From the NCBI GenBank assembly GCA_030760725.1, contig JASWHV010000008.1:46014057-46078056 (forward strand): a stretch of 64,000 nucleotides of DNA, in the 5' to 3' direction. Position 1 is the stretch's first letter; each line of letters begins with the position of its first letter. The position numbers were made by a program, and so were the translations under genes. The notes below the pieces were generated by a model. It was not told the origin of the DNA and did no database searches. It was given only the letters and a program-made list of their open reading frames with translations. Positions 1 through 10,185 of the stretch are shown piece by piece. The DNA comes from Neostapfia colusana (Eukaryota > Streptophyta > Magnoliopsida > Poales > Poaceae).

Positions 1-44
1 AAAAGTCAAACTCGACAAAAAACAAGCATCCCTCTCAAAGTGGC

Positions 45-446
45 ATGTTTGACAAGGAGAAGATCAAGTATGCACGTAGTGTATACTCGGTCACAAGACC
101 TCCTAATGTCAAACATGGCATTGGGTATTCTTATGGTCAAAGACAAAACGCTAGAAGCCTCAAGGATAAAAAGAAGAGCATTGTCTTTGTCAAGGGAAAT
201 TTCTCCCAAGTTGGAAAACATAACAATGTTGATAAAATTAACATTGAAAACTCATATAAACAACAAATCATGTTTAGAACCTTTGATGCTTCATATGTGC
301 TTATGAAAAACAGTCTTGGAAAAGTTCCTGCCAAATATGTTGGGCCACGCCATGAGAACACCAAGTCTCACGTGTGGGTGCCCAAATCACTTGTCACTAA
401 CCTCAAAGGACCCAAACAAGCTTGGGTACCTAAAGCCAAAGCATAG
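45..446 (+). pseudogene. Sirevirus Gag C-terminal remnant
   Basis: An open stretch of 133 codons ends at a TAG and carries the linker typical of Sirevirus Gag just before Pol: a Lys-rich segment followed by two WVPK motifs (HVWVPKSLVTN and QAWVPKAKA). The N-terminal capsid half and the CCHC knuckle would lie left of the window and are not visible. The protease begins about 40 bp downstream in a different frame, so the Gag-Pol junction is separated by the stop and a frame change. The first Met is arbitrary because the coding sequence enters from outside the window. Confidence 0.6.
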
Positions 447-481
447 CTTCTTTATTGTAGGCATATGCATCCGGTGGAGCA

Positions 482-870
482 AAATGGGTGCTAGATAGTG
501 GATACACCAATCATATGACCGGAGAAAGAAAAATGTTTGCGGAGTACGAACAAAATGAAGACTCAAGCGAAGGCATCTGTTTTGGTGACAATAGTCAAGG
601 AAAGGTACTAGGTACCGGTAAAATAGCCATTTCATCACAACACACACTTTCTCATGTTTTACATGTTAATTACTTAGATTTAACTTCGTGTCCATATCTC
701 AACTATGTGACAAAGGTTATAATTGCTTGTTCACTAATGAGGGTGTGACCGTCTCTAGAAGGAGTGATGACTCTATTCCTTTCAAGGGTGTGTTAAAGGG
801 AAAACTTTATCTAGTTGATTTCAACAATGATAAGACACACTTGACACATGCTTGATTGCAAAGACCAACA
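482..870 (+). pseudogene. Sirevirus protease (broken)
   Basis: The reading WVLDSGYTNHMTG is the retroviral aspartic protease active-site block of Ty1/copia elements. The usual Cys after DSG is Tyr here, but the catalytic Asp and the DSG triad survive. The open frame runs to 748 (EGICFGDNSQGKVLGTGK). The following stretch, which should hold the GAG-pre-integrase segment, continues in other frames with at least two shifts up to about 870. It acts in Gag-Pol maturation in living relatives; here it cannot give a continuous product. Confidence 0.7.
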
Positions 871-1640
871 TGGGCTGGCTGTGGCATAGACGGCTAGCGC
901 ATGTTGGTATGAGGAATCTACAAAAAAACTTCTAAAAGGCGATCACATCCGAGGTTTGAAGAATGTTGTTTTTGAGAAAAAACAAGCCTTGTAGTGCGTG
1001 TCAAGCCGGGAAACAAGTAGGAGCACTCCATCTAGTGAAGAATGTCATGACTACAAAAAGACCACTCGAGCTCCTCCATATGGACCTATTCGGTCCAATT
1101 TCTTACATAAGCATCGGTGGTAATAATACGGTTTAGTTATTGTCGATGATTTTTCATGCTTCACGTGGATTTTCTTTTTGCCTGATAAGTTAGAAACTCA
1201 AGGAACACTCAAGAAGTTTCTCAGGCGAGCTCAAAATGAATTCTCATTGACAATCAAGAACATAAGAAGTGACAATGGAACAGAATTCAAGAACACACCA
1301 GTCGATGAGTATCTAGATATAGAAGGAATAAAGCATGAAGTTTCAGCACCCTACTCCCCACAACAAACCGGGGTAGCTGAAAGGAAGAACCGGACGCTCA
1401 TTGAGATGGCCAGGACAATGCTTGACGAATACAATACCTCTGACCGCTTTTGGGCTGAAGCTATCAACACTGCTTGTCATGCAACAAACTTACTGCACCT
1501 TCATCGCCCACTCAAGAAAACCTCATATGAACTACTCACTAGTAACAAACCAAATATTTTGTACTTTTGAGTTTTTGGTTCAAAATGTTATATTCTAAAC
1601 AAGAAGCCTAGGACCTCGAAGTTTGCTTCGAAGTCTGATG
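871..1640 (+). pseudogene. Sirevirus integrase (broken)
   Basis: Around 880-1020 lies a decayed zinc-binding head (His residues in the WHRRLAH block, then CSACQAGKQ). The catalytic core follows: a first Asp region near 1140 (IVDDFSCF), the second Asp in IRSDNGTEF (about 1270) and the Glu in PQQTGVAERKNR (about 1380). The best open piece is 1178-1570, ending at a TGA after NKPNILYF. Downstream residues (the LHGYDSNCYAYRVFD block, 1640-1690) continue in another frame. All three DDE positions are recognisable although the frame is lost. Confidence 0.75.
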
Positions 1641-2059
1641 AGGGTTTTGCATGGCTATGATTCGAACTGCTACGCTTATCGTGTCTTCGACAAGGTCTCC
1701 GTACTTGTTGAAGTTGTACGTGACGTAGTGTTCGATGAAACTAACGACTCCCGAATGGAGCAAGTTGATAAGTGTGTGCTAGATCAAGAACAAGCCCCAT
1801 GTCAAGCATTGAGGATAATGACACTTGGTCACAAGAATCAGGTGCTCAAGGTGAACCTCAACAAGAGAGCTATGATCAAGGGGGAGCCCATGCACAAAAT
1901 CAAGATCATGAAGACCAACAAGATGATCAAAGTATTAATGACGACAACGATCCAGGGGGAGCCGAAGAAGATGATGATTATGAGAACACAACATCACAAG
2001 TGCCACATCCAAGAGTACACCAAAGCATACAAAGAGATCACCCCATAGACAACATAATT

Positions 2060-2800
2060 GGTGATATACAAAAGGGAGTGACAACTCGATCTCGTATAGC
2101 TAATTTTTATGAATACCATTCCTTTGTATCCTCTTTAGAACCATACAAGGTCAAAGATGCGCTAAAAGATCTAGACTGGGTGATGGCAATGCAAGAAGAA
2201 TTGAACAACATCGAGAGGAATGAAGTATGGGAACTTGTTGAAAGACCAAAGTCCAACATCGTCGGCACTAAATGGGTCTTCCGCAACAAGCAAGATGAAC
2301 ACAGAGTTGTAACAAGAAACAAGGCACGACTTGTGGCTAAAGGTTACTCACAAGTCAAAGGTTTGGATTTCGACGAGACTTTTTCTCCTGTAGCTAGGCT
2401 TGAATCAATTAGTATATTACTTGGATATGCTACTCACCATGATTTCAAGATGTATCAAATGGATGTCAAAAGCGCCTTCCTCAACGGACCTATCAAGTAG
2501 GAGGTGTACGTGGAGTAACTTCCTGGTTTTGAAGATCGAGAGTACCCCGGCCATGTGTTCAAACTGCGTAAGGCTCTCTATGGCCTCAAACAAGCTCCTA
2601 GAGCTTGGTATGAGTGCCTTAGAGATTTCCTAATTGAACATGGCTTTAAAATTTGTAAAGCTGATTACACCCTTTTTACCAAGCACTTCAATGATGATCT
2701 GTTTATTTGTCAATCTATGTTGATGATATCATATTTTGTTCAACTAATAAATCTTTTTGTCAAGAATTTAGTAAAATCGTGACAGATAGATTCGAGATGT
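2060..2800 (+). pseudogene. Sirevirus reverse transcriptase (broken)
   Basis: An acidic, Gln/Asp-rich linker (1772-2060) leads into the RT: WVMAMQEELNNIERNEVWEL, then KWVFRNKQDEH, KARLVAKGYSQ, and the catalytic segment MDVKSAFLNG near 2460. After a stop at about 2498 the frame changes: FKLRKALYGLKQAPRAWYE occurs at 2555-2610 and the YVDD catalytic loop at about 2716-2727. The order and spacing match Ty1/copia RT. At least one stop and two frameshifts prevent a product. Confidence 0.8.
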
Positions 2801-2879
2801 CCATGATGGGATAATTGAGATACTTTTTGGGATCCCAAGTGAAACAACTAAAGGAAGGAACGTTCAAGCCAAACAAAGT

Positions 2880-3619
2880 ACACTCAAGACATCCTCAAGA
2901 AATTTGGCATGAACCTTAATGAAGATGGACCTAACGTAGATCAAAAGGTATACCGTTCCATGATTGGATCTCTACTTTATCTTTGTGCATCTAGGCCTGA
3001 TATCATGTTGAGTGTATGTATGTGTGCAAGATTTCAAGCCAATCCTAAGGAATGTCATTTGATAGCCGTAAAGAGAATCTTGCGATATTCAGTCCATACA
3101 CCCAACCTAGGCCTTTGGTACCCTAAAGGTTCAAAATTCAATCTCATTGGATACTCCGATGCAGATTATGCAGGATGCAAAGTAGATAGAAAAAGTACCC
3201 CCGGGACATGCCAATTCTTTGGTAGGTCCCTAGTTTCCTGGTCCTCCAAAAAGCAAAACTCCATTGCCTTGTCCCTAACCGAAGCGGAGTATGTTGCAGC
3301 CGGGAGTTGTTGTGCACAACTCCTTTGGATGTGACAAACTATAAGGGACTACAGTTACAATATGAACCGTATTCCGCTCCTTTGTGACAATGAGAGTGCG
3401 ATTAAGATTGCACATAACCCTATTGAGCACTCTAGGACCAAACACATTGATATTGAGCATCACTTTTTAAGAGACCACTCAATCAAAGGAGACATAGCCA
3501 TTTCCCATGTCAAAACCGAGAAGCAACTAGCCGATATCTTCACCAAGCCACTTAATGAAAAACGCTTTTGTGAGCTTTGGAATGAATTAAATCTACTCGA
3601 CTCTCGGAACGTGGCTTGA
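2880..3619 (+). pseudogene. Sirevirus RNase H and Pol C-terminus (broken)
   Basis: Two open blocks cover the RNase H. 2909-3334 includes YRSMIGSLLYLCASRPDI, the GYSDADYAGC metal-binding strand and SLTEAEYVAA. After a TGA at 3332, 3362-3619 includes CDNESAIKIAHNP, HIDIEHHFLRD and ADIFTKPL, ending at TGA 3617-3619. The catalytic Asp and Glu residues of the Ty1/copia RNase H motif are present. The stop after AQLLWM breaks the frame in the middle of the domain. Confidence 0.8.
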
Positions 3620-3863
3620 AACACTGCATACCTGCTTGAATTCTCAAACTCTTACTTACTTTGCGAAAAACTATCCTTTATCTCGATTTTCTCTTGAAAA
3701 CTATTTAAATTAATGAATCTTGATGAATTATGACCATTGCCTGATTGTTGATTGCTTACTGGGCATGTTCATCAAGATTATTGGTGAAAATTATGTCCTT
3801 AGATCACTATTAGATCAAATTCCCATTATTTCCTTAATTTCTACTCTAATCTATCCAGTTGAC

Positions 3864-3951
3864 CCGGACTAGTCCGGTGTCACCGTTCCCTCAGACTAGT
3901 CCGGACAGATCTGACATACCGGACTTGTCCGGTCCTCGCACCGGACTAGTC
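3864..3951. repeat. Cluster of Sirevirus-type palindromic motifs
   Basis: 3864-3877 reads CCGGACTAGTCCGG, a perfect 14-bp palindrome. 3918-3933 reads ACCGGACTTGTCCGGT, and imperfect copies lie at about 3892-3906 and 3940-3951. Sireviruses are known to carry repeated palindromic motifs of this CACCGGACxxTCCGGTG type in the non-coding region 3' of pol. Their function is unknown. Confidence 0.75.
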
Positions 3952-4359
3952 TATATGTCCGAAGCTTAAGAGTCCATAGATGCGCTAACTCAGCCCTCTT
4001 CACCTAACAAACACTCCTTTGCCTCTCATTCCTCAGACCCTAGCCCTCAAAGGTGATTTTCAATTTTAGCCAACGAAGTCGAAGTCCTCTCCACGGGAAA
4101 GCTTCTACTCAACGCGTGGTCTCCTCTCCTCCGGACTAATCAGGATCAGACCTCGACCCAAATTCTCATTTTTTGGTAAAATTTCTCTCTACTCAAGTTT
4201 TCATCTTTTCAATACTTTAGCTCAATCTTTTCTGATCCCTAGGGCATACACTACCTTTCTAGATGAATTCCTAGTGTATCCTTACATACTTTGCACACAT
4301 TTGCGGTAGATCTATTGAAAATACGAAGTTAGGGTTCTTCAGCAGGTCCGGACTAGGCC

Positions 4360-4364
4360 GGTCT
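4360..4364. repeat. Left target-site duplication of element A (GGTCT)
   Basis: The five bases before the LTR start TGTAAAATCC are GGTCT. The same five bases occur at 48066-48070 directly after the distal LTR end, which proves a single insertion spanning 4365-48065. Confidence 0.92.
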
Positions 4365-4844
4365 TGTAAAATCCCCAAAAAGTGGTAGCAAGAAAAATTC
4401 AGCTCATGTACACCTAGGAAAAAAAATGAGCGGAATTAAAACTTCGAATATTAACTGTGTGAGTTCAAAGTGGTGATTCAAACTTACCAAAACTTCCAAA
4501 CATGGAGATCTAAATGCATAACTTGGATCTTCATATTCCAAATATTCAACCTTCGAAATTTCAGCTCATTTGGAGGGGTTTTAATATTTGTTTGGGATTA
4601 AAATAGGAAGCCCTCTAATCTGAATTTCAAATTCAGTTTCAAATTCCAGTTTCCTCAATTTGCAATTTTGGTTCCACAAATGTGTTCTCCACATTTGAAT
4701 TAGCAGCCATGCCAAAAATGAGAAACTTTGGAGTTGGTTTGCTATTTAAATCTAGGGTGACACCAAAAACCCTTAGAATTTAAATTTGAATTTGGAACTT
4801 GAACCAAACTTGATCAAATGCAGCATTGAAGTCAAAATTTGAAT

Positions 4845-4856
4845 TATATATATTTA
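4845..4856 (+). promoter_or_regulatory. Candidate TATA box of the element A 5' LTR
   Basis: TATATATATTTA lies about 480 bp into the LTR. The corresponding sequence in the 3' LTR is TATATATTTA (44667-44676). It lies upstream of the GC-rich transcribed-looking part of the LTR. This is inferred from sequence only; no transcription start is known. Confidence 0.45.
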
Positions 4857-5631
4857 ATTTGGCTTCCCTGCAAATGTATAGAATTTTTGGACAAAAGTTG
4901 GTGGCAGAAATAGAAGATCAGAAATATTAAGAGGGGAAAAGAGAGAATGACATGTGTGGTCAGCTGGTCACTCTCTACCGAGCCAACGTCGGTTTCCCGG
5001 TTTTCCTCCGCAGCCGCCACGGCGATGCAGAGAGCCACGGCAACGCCGTTTGCTTGGCGCCGAAGACACCGTTTCACTCGGTGCAGTAGTGCTCGAGCCG
5101 AGCGTCGAAGCAGCTGTCAGGGTCTCCACTCACTCGGTGAAGAAACCGCGCACGTCTATGGGTTCCTCCGTTTTCGCTGCCGAACCGAGCCCTCACTGTT
5201 TCCTCTGCTCTCACTGCATTAGGCTGGGGTTTCTTCGGTTGAGCAAGGTCGCCGGCGGTGCAGGGTGCTACTGTCCAAGCTAGGGGCAGCTGCGGTTCCT
5301 CTCAATCTGTGATCGCCGCCCGTTTGCTCCGAACTACCAAAAGAACGGCCAACCGTCTACCCCAAAATTTGGCTACAAGGTGAAATCATAGTTTAGTTGT
5401 TTTGTCCCGTTGCTTCTACACAACCTAGCGCAGCTCCTCGATGAAGAATCATCGGAAACCATCGATAAATGAAGCTGTAGGCTGAGTTTTTCCGGCCGCC
5501 GACGCACAACCCTAGCTGCACCGTCGAGCTACACCTTGCACAAGTTTTTACCCATCTTTGGATGCAAAAACGTGCTCCTCACATCACCCTGGTGCTTGGG
5601 GTGTTCTCCCCAACCGGAATACTCGTCTCCC

Positions 5632-7974
5632 ATGCGAGAACGACGGTGCAGTAGTGGAGTTTGCCGCTGCCGCCGTCGAGGAGGTATTTCCGGCCATGTA
5701 GCGCCACCACCGAGCCTCCCAGCTTGTTTCTCATCGAGTTTTGGGCAGAGGCAGTGATATTTGGGCCGTCTAGGGCTCTGGGCAGCCGTTCCGGCGAGGC
5801 ACCGCCGTTGCTCCGGTGAGGGGGCCGTCCGGGCATGAGGAAGACGACGGTGGAGGCCTGTCCCACCTGTCAGTGGCACGGCCCAGGCGCGGGACCGGGG
5901 TGCGGCACGGGATTGGCTGTGGCTGCGCGGGTTAACTCCATAGCCCCCGGTGTTGCCGCAATTCCAGTGGTCCGGTTTAAAACAGTGGGCCTGGGCACAA
6001 TTATTTGAAGTTTCTGTTAGGCAAATAATTCCAGGAATTAGCTAATCTTTGCAAGCCCATAACTTTGTGTAGAAAACTCCAAAAAGGGTGAGACCAATTT
6101 TGTTGGAATCCTTATAAGTCGTACTTCACAGAAGGATAAATTGCTTGCAATGAAAATGCCCAGGAATTTCTGTAGATATGGTTTTATTAAATATTTAGAG
6201 ATTTATTCCAGGAGCAATTCTTTTTGAAACATTCCCTAATTTGGGCAGCTAATTCCTTTCATAGTAACTAATCTCCGGTAAAAATTTGAGCTTCATTGGA
6301 GTTCATTTGCTAGGCTAAATTGCCTTCCAAAATTCAGCCCTTATTTGAAAATTCAAATTTAAACAGAAACTTTTCAGAACTCCTGTCCAACATTAAAAAT
6401 TCATATCTCTCTGTTGGTAGCTCCAAAAATGGTGAAACAAATTTTGTTAGAACCAGGGAGACCTACCCTAATTATATCTTCAACTGTTAGTCATGTCAAA
6501 GCTCCTGATTTGGGCTTAAAATTCAGAGAAGCCTTGTGCTTGTGGGAATTTTGGAGACCACAAGGTGCAATGAAAATTCTCCAAATTTTGCTCAGATAAT
6601 CCTTAGAGAGTCTAGTATCCACTGGAAAAATTCCAAAGCCAATTAAGGATCCTTAATAGCAGTAGCTATGAATAGAAGTGTACCTCTTAGAAGTCCTTAA
6701 CACTTATACATATATTTTGCTACATTTCATTTAGTGACCGAGGTAGAGGATACGCTGGAGCCCTTGGACGTCCTGCCACCTGAAGCTAACTTTCCGTTTG
6801 ACTCGCAACCAGGCAAGCCCCGGTTTGCATTTAAGTACTGTTTACAAAGTTTTTCATTTGTATCACTTATGTCTTGGTTGAAATGGTTGCATTAGAGTTA
6901 AGGTGTTTGAAACCCCACTTGCATTACTTGAAATCCAATGAAGGGTTGGATAGTTTTCAGACTCGACGAGTAGAGAAATCCATGCTAATACGCTTAGGAT
7001 CTCGGTAGCGCGAGTTATGATTTTATCACACGGTATAGAATAGAGCAGAGAATGGCTTAAGAGCGGTGAAAATGAGACCCAGTAGGGGGGTATATGATGC
7101 AGTGAGTGGAGGTCTCACGTGCGTAGCCCTGTTGGTGTCGATTGAGAACCGAGTCGTGTGTGGGCCTGCTGAACAACTATTGAACAGTACAGGATGGCAT
7201 ACTGACATAAGCAGGAAACCGATGTAATTGGTTAACCTGGGTGCCGAGGCTTACCTAACCGTTTTATAGGAGTGGGTTGAGGGTAGCAAGGTGTAAATCT
7301 GCTGGTGGGCACAGTCATGCTGCACACGGGGACCTCCTGCCCGTTACGGATGGACCGGGTTTGCATTTGGGTTTCCTTTGAAAGGTTATTGCATACAAAA
7401 GAGTAGGAAGGGGTGTGGAATCACGCTTCTGAAAGTGGGTGTATGTGACGTGTTGTCCGGGTGTCTCCTGATTGCAATCACCGTCCCTCGCGGTTATTTG
7501 AGTACCGCTTGTTCACTGTTCTATGACATAGTATGAAGTGAAATAAGCCAGATGATTGATAATATGCTGTGATGAACTATTAATGTTTGGAAACCATGTC
7601 TGCTGTAGATGTAGAGATAATTAAGTTTATTTTCCACTTTGGGCATCGCCACATCGGAGGAAAACATTTCTTGTTTGATTTTGTGGACTTCCGGTGTGAG
7701 GGCTGCCTTAGGCACATGAAATTGCTTCTATAAAACTGAAAGTAAGGATCAACTTGTAGGCGTGTCTTTATTGCAAAGTCATTGTCCTATATTACACATC
7801 CCTGCATGTAGAGTTCCATGACTAGAGTTGTCGGTTCAGCCTTGCTGAGCCATCATGCTCATGGTTGCAATATTTGATCTGTGTGCAGGTGAGAGCTATG
7901 ATGAAGGTTCCGAGGACGAGGCGATGTGCCCGTCAGGGTACACGGCCGAACTGGAGCCCTGCATGCTGTCGTGA
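5632..7974 (+). CDS. Candidate three-exon gene inside the A 5' LTR (71 aa, acidic C-terminus)
   Basis: I do not recognise a known family. Proposed exons are 5632-5683 (ATG start; MRERRCSSGVCRCRRRG, basic), 6735-6812 (VTEVEDTLEPLD..., acidic) and 7889-7974 (GESYDEGSEDEAM..., stop TGA 7972-7974). Exon lengths of 52, 78 and 86 nt give 216 nt. Both introns are phase 1. Intron 1 is GAG|GTATTT to TTCATTTAG; intron 2 is CCAG|GCAAGC to GTGTGCAG, a GC-AG boundary of about 1.08 kb. The solo LTR B copy has identical exon lengths, also open. The 3' LTR copy is broken: one base is missing from exon 2 and the acceptor of exon 3 is changed. A poly(A) signal follows 140 bp after the stop. The exons could also be leader RNA structure that is open by chance; transcript evidence is absent. 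Confidence 0.4.
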
Positions 7975-8114
7975 TCTCCGTTTGAGTGCTGCTAGTGTGT
8001 AGCGTCCCCGGGCTGGACGGCTGCACTTTTGATTTGTTAGGATGAGAGGCTATCTATGTATAATACTTCCGCTGTTAATTAAGTTTTGTAAAAGACTTCT
8101 GCTGTTTTATATTA

Positions 8115-8177
8115 AATAAAAGTTTGTTGCCCTTATTCTTTTCTTGTGTGCTGTTGGGTGCCGCATCGCACAGCACC
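8115..8177 (+). terminator. Poly(A) signal and terminal hairpin of the A 5' LTR
   Basis: AATAAA lies at 8115-8120. It is followed by a stem GGTGCCG (8157-8163), a 7-nt loop and CAGCACC (8171-8177, one mismatch). The 3' LTR copy is perfect (47999-48005 with 48013-48019). The same stem recurs in E, and in F with altered but pairing bases, just before the LTR end. Confidence 0.55.
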
Positions 8178-8227
8178 ACCCTCTACGATCCCGGAGTGGG
8201 TGAACCACAAGGTGGTCCCAACAGGTG

Positions 8228-8239
8228 TGGTATCAGAGC
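8228..8239 (+). other. Primer binding site of element A (tRNA-iMet)
   Basis: TGGTATCAGAGC, complementary to the 3' end of plant initiator tRNA-Met, lies 4 nt after the LTR end. The same site is present in C, D, E and F. Confidence 0.95.
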
Positions 8240-10185
8240 CGCATTGGGAATAGCACGTTTGAAAAGAGCCTATTTTGAAAATTTAGAAGTAGTCTAGTGA
8301 GGATTAGTCATCAAGCCCACATAAGGTCTATTATAGTAGTTGTTACTAAGGTGGAAATGCTAACATAATTGTTTTACATTCTGTAACGATGCTCCGACGT
8401 CTGGTAATAGGTAAGGTACGCCACCGTAGGCGGATCAATTGTGGTAAGCTCGCCATACGAGCAATAGCATGAAATGGTATACCGTGGCTTGGCATGGTAG
8501 TTAATATGAGTCTATGAACCTTCCCATGGTTCTGAGAGCATATGAAAACGCTGATCTCCAGCGTGCTTTAGACAAAAGTGAGAATACCCCATCGTGTGGT
8601 AAGCAACATGATAGTATGCAACTCTTGAACGTTCAATGTTCAAAAGGCCATACGCAGCGCTCGCCATCGGCGTGCCTCAATGGTCATGAGGCAGTAGGTG
8701 GTATCCGTTGGGTTGATAAAATTCCCAACCGTGACGACCTGTTCGCGCTCTACTCGGTTTCCCCGTTGTGTGGTGTGAAAACACGACCATGTACCTTGAG
8801 ACGTGGCTTGACTCAAGGACGATCCGTATGGCAATGATACGAACCGTATGTTTTTATTATGATAAGGAACCGCCTGAAATGTCAAAAACCTTTGTGTGCA
8901 CCATTATTGTGTTCTTCTGCAGGTACATTAACCACGTTAGTGCATGACGTTTAGCAACCGTTTGTGAGTGACGTTCTTAGTTCCACCATTTAACACGTAT
9001 ATGCCAGAATACCGGTTTAGGATTTTCTTTGGTGAGGAAACGTAGTACCGAGACTGCATAAAAGGACATTTTTAAATAAAAGAGTTAAAATGAGGTTTAG
9101 GATTCCATTTAGGGGTTAGTAAACTCCTATATTGAACTAAGAGTCAATTGAGAGTGTAGAATCATTTCTAAAGACCTAGGAACCACCTCCCCTGTTTTCG
9201 GCAGAAACTTTGCTGAATTAAACAGGGCATAACATAGGAATGGTTGAACTAATGAAAGTGTGGGATACTATTATGGAAATTTTGAAGTCCTCTACAACTT
9301 TTCTGTAGAGCTCCAGAACAAAATCTCCCTACAAATGGATGCAAATTTCAGATGAGTAGGCACTGTCCAGAAACAGGGCAGACCAAAATGCTCTCTGGAA
9401 TTTTCTGTATTTCGACCACAACTTTCTGTAGAAAAATTTCTAAGAGTCAAGTAAGAAATCGTTGGAAAGTATAGGAAATGTGCTACAACTTTGTAGTTCA
9501 GTGTTTTCCAAGATTGAGGACAGAATTAGTTGGAATATTTTGTGAACAAAACAGCCACATGCAAAGGAGGTATTGTCAAAATTCCAGAGAAAATTCTGTC
9601 AACTTGTAGAGATCATGACTCGCAAACTAGGAAGTCTATGGAGGCAAATAAATACAATCTGGATTCCTTTTTGAGTCTACTACAACTTCGTTATTGAACT
9701 TTAGTCCAGATTTTGCCTCCAAGATGGCCAAAACAGTTGGATTATCAAGACTGGTCAGCTGGACCAGAAGCTGGACAGTGAACACCATGTTGAAGTTTTT
9801 CTCAACCAAAACAGTTGGTTTCACCTTTCGATATCCAGCGGCTGTGGTAAAACAGCGAGTTGGAGTCAAAATGTTGACGCATTAAAAATATCATTTTGAG
9901 CGAGGACATGTTAGGGTCCAGTACAATAGCGAGGATTTACGCAGACTAACACACTTAACATTGGCGATCCACGATGGTCGAAATGAACTTTTAATCCATA
10001 AAGTTCACTATTTTGGAACTTGATCGTGTGACCTGGTCCAGGGATGTATATGTTGTATAAAGTTTATACTTTATCCATATGTATGATTGTTATGCGTATT
10101 ATTTATTCTGTTCTCGCAATACTATTGTATAGACTGGATGAAATAAACCAACATGTGCTGATCGTTTAAATGGTATGAATGCAGA
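8240..10185 (+). other. Element A untranslated leader
   Basis: There is no convincing ORF across about 1.95 kb. It contains a GTGAGG donor-like site at 8297, an acceptor-like TTCTTCTGCAG ending at 8922, a second GTGAGG at 9032 and an acceptor-like AATGCAG ending at 10184, two bases before the Gag ATG. 8650-8840 is strongly conserved with 52645-52840 of element E. The arrangement suggests a spliced leader. Confidence 0.6.

Larger units (their letters stand above)
1..4364 (+). mobile_element. Ty1/copia Sirevirus-type retrotransposon remnant, 5'-truncated by the window edge
   Basis: The order Gag tail, protease, integrase, reverse transcriptase, RNase H on the + strand is the Ty1/copia order (integrase before RT). 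The integrase signature (IRSDNGTEFKN, PQQTGVAERKNR), the RNase H tail (ADIFTKPL) and the CCGGACT/AGTCCGG palindromes downstream of pol point to the Sirevirus (Opie/Ji/SIRE-like) clade. All coding blocks are interrupted by stops and frameshifts, so it is a dead copy. Its 3' non-coding part is split by element A at 4364 and resumes at 48066-48101, where element E cuts it again. No LTR of this element is visible. The coding identity is secure; the clade assignment rests on motif memory. Confidence 0.85.
3620..4364 (+). other. Sirevirus 3' non-coding region with palindromic motifs
   Basis: There is no ORF of note. The stretch lies between the pol stop and the insertion of element A. It carries several CCGGACT/AGTCCGG palindromes (3864-3951, with degenerate copies near 4133 and 4344). 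No LTR start or polypurine tract is identifiable, so the Sirevirus 3' LTR probably lies beyond the nested insertions. Confidence 0.6.
4365..8223 (+). repeat. 5' LTR of element A (3859 bp)
   Basis: It starts TGTAAAATCCCC and ends GGTGGTCCCAACA, and is matched along its length by 44186-48065 and, inverted, by solo LTR B. It contains an AT-rich U3 (4365-4845), a TATA-like TATATATATTTA (4845-4856), a GC-rich leader (about 4950-5950), a candidate three-exon gene (5632-7974), a poly(A) signal AATAAA (8115-8120) and a terminal hairpin (8157-8177). If the TATA box and poly(A) signal are used, nearly the whole LTR is R, and U5 is only about 80 bp. It has lost a 46832-46852-type hairpin that is present in the 3' LTR. 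Confidence 0.93.

Noticed and set aside
4954..5283. 109-codon open frame of equal length in three A-family LTR copies (4954-5283, 44774-45103, 26932-26603)
   Set aside because: It begins at GTG directly after an in-frame TGA and has no ATG start in A. It could be an upstream frame of the leader, but nothing beyond lack of stops supports it.
5529..5879. Antisense ORF of 116-118 codons repeated in all three A-family LTR copies (5529-5879, 45349-45705, 13182-13532)
   Set aside because: It overlaps the proposed exon 1 region on the opposite strand in GC-rich DNA that lacks stops on several frames. No promoter, splice or poly(A) context exists on that strand. Conservation is expected from LTR homology alone.
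8514..8837. 107-codon ORF in the leader of A
   Set aside because: It lies in the conserved leader block, but the matching block in E has no equivalent frame and there is no splice-site-adjacent ATG, unlike the real ORF0s.
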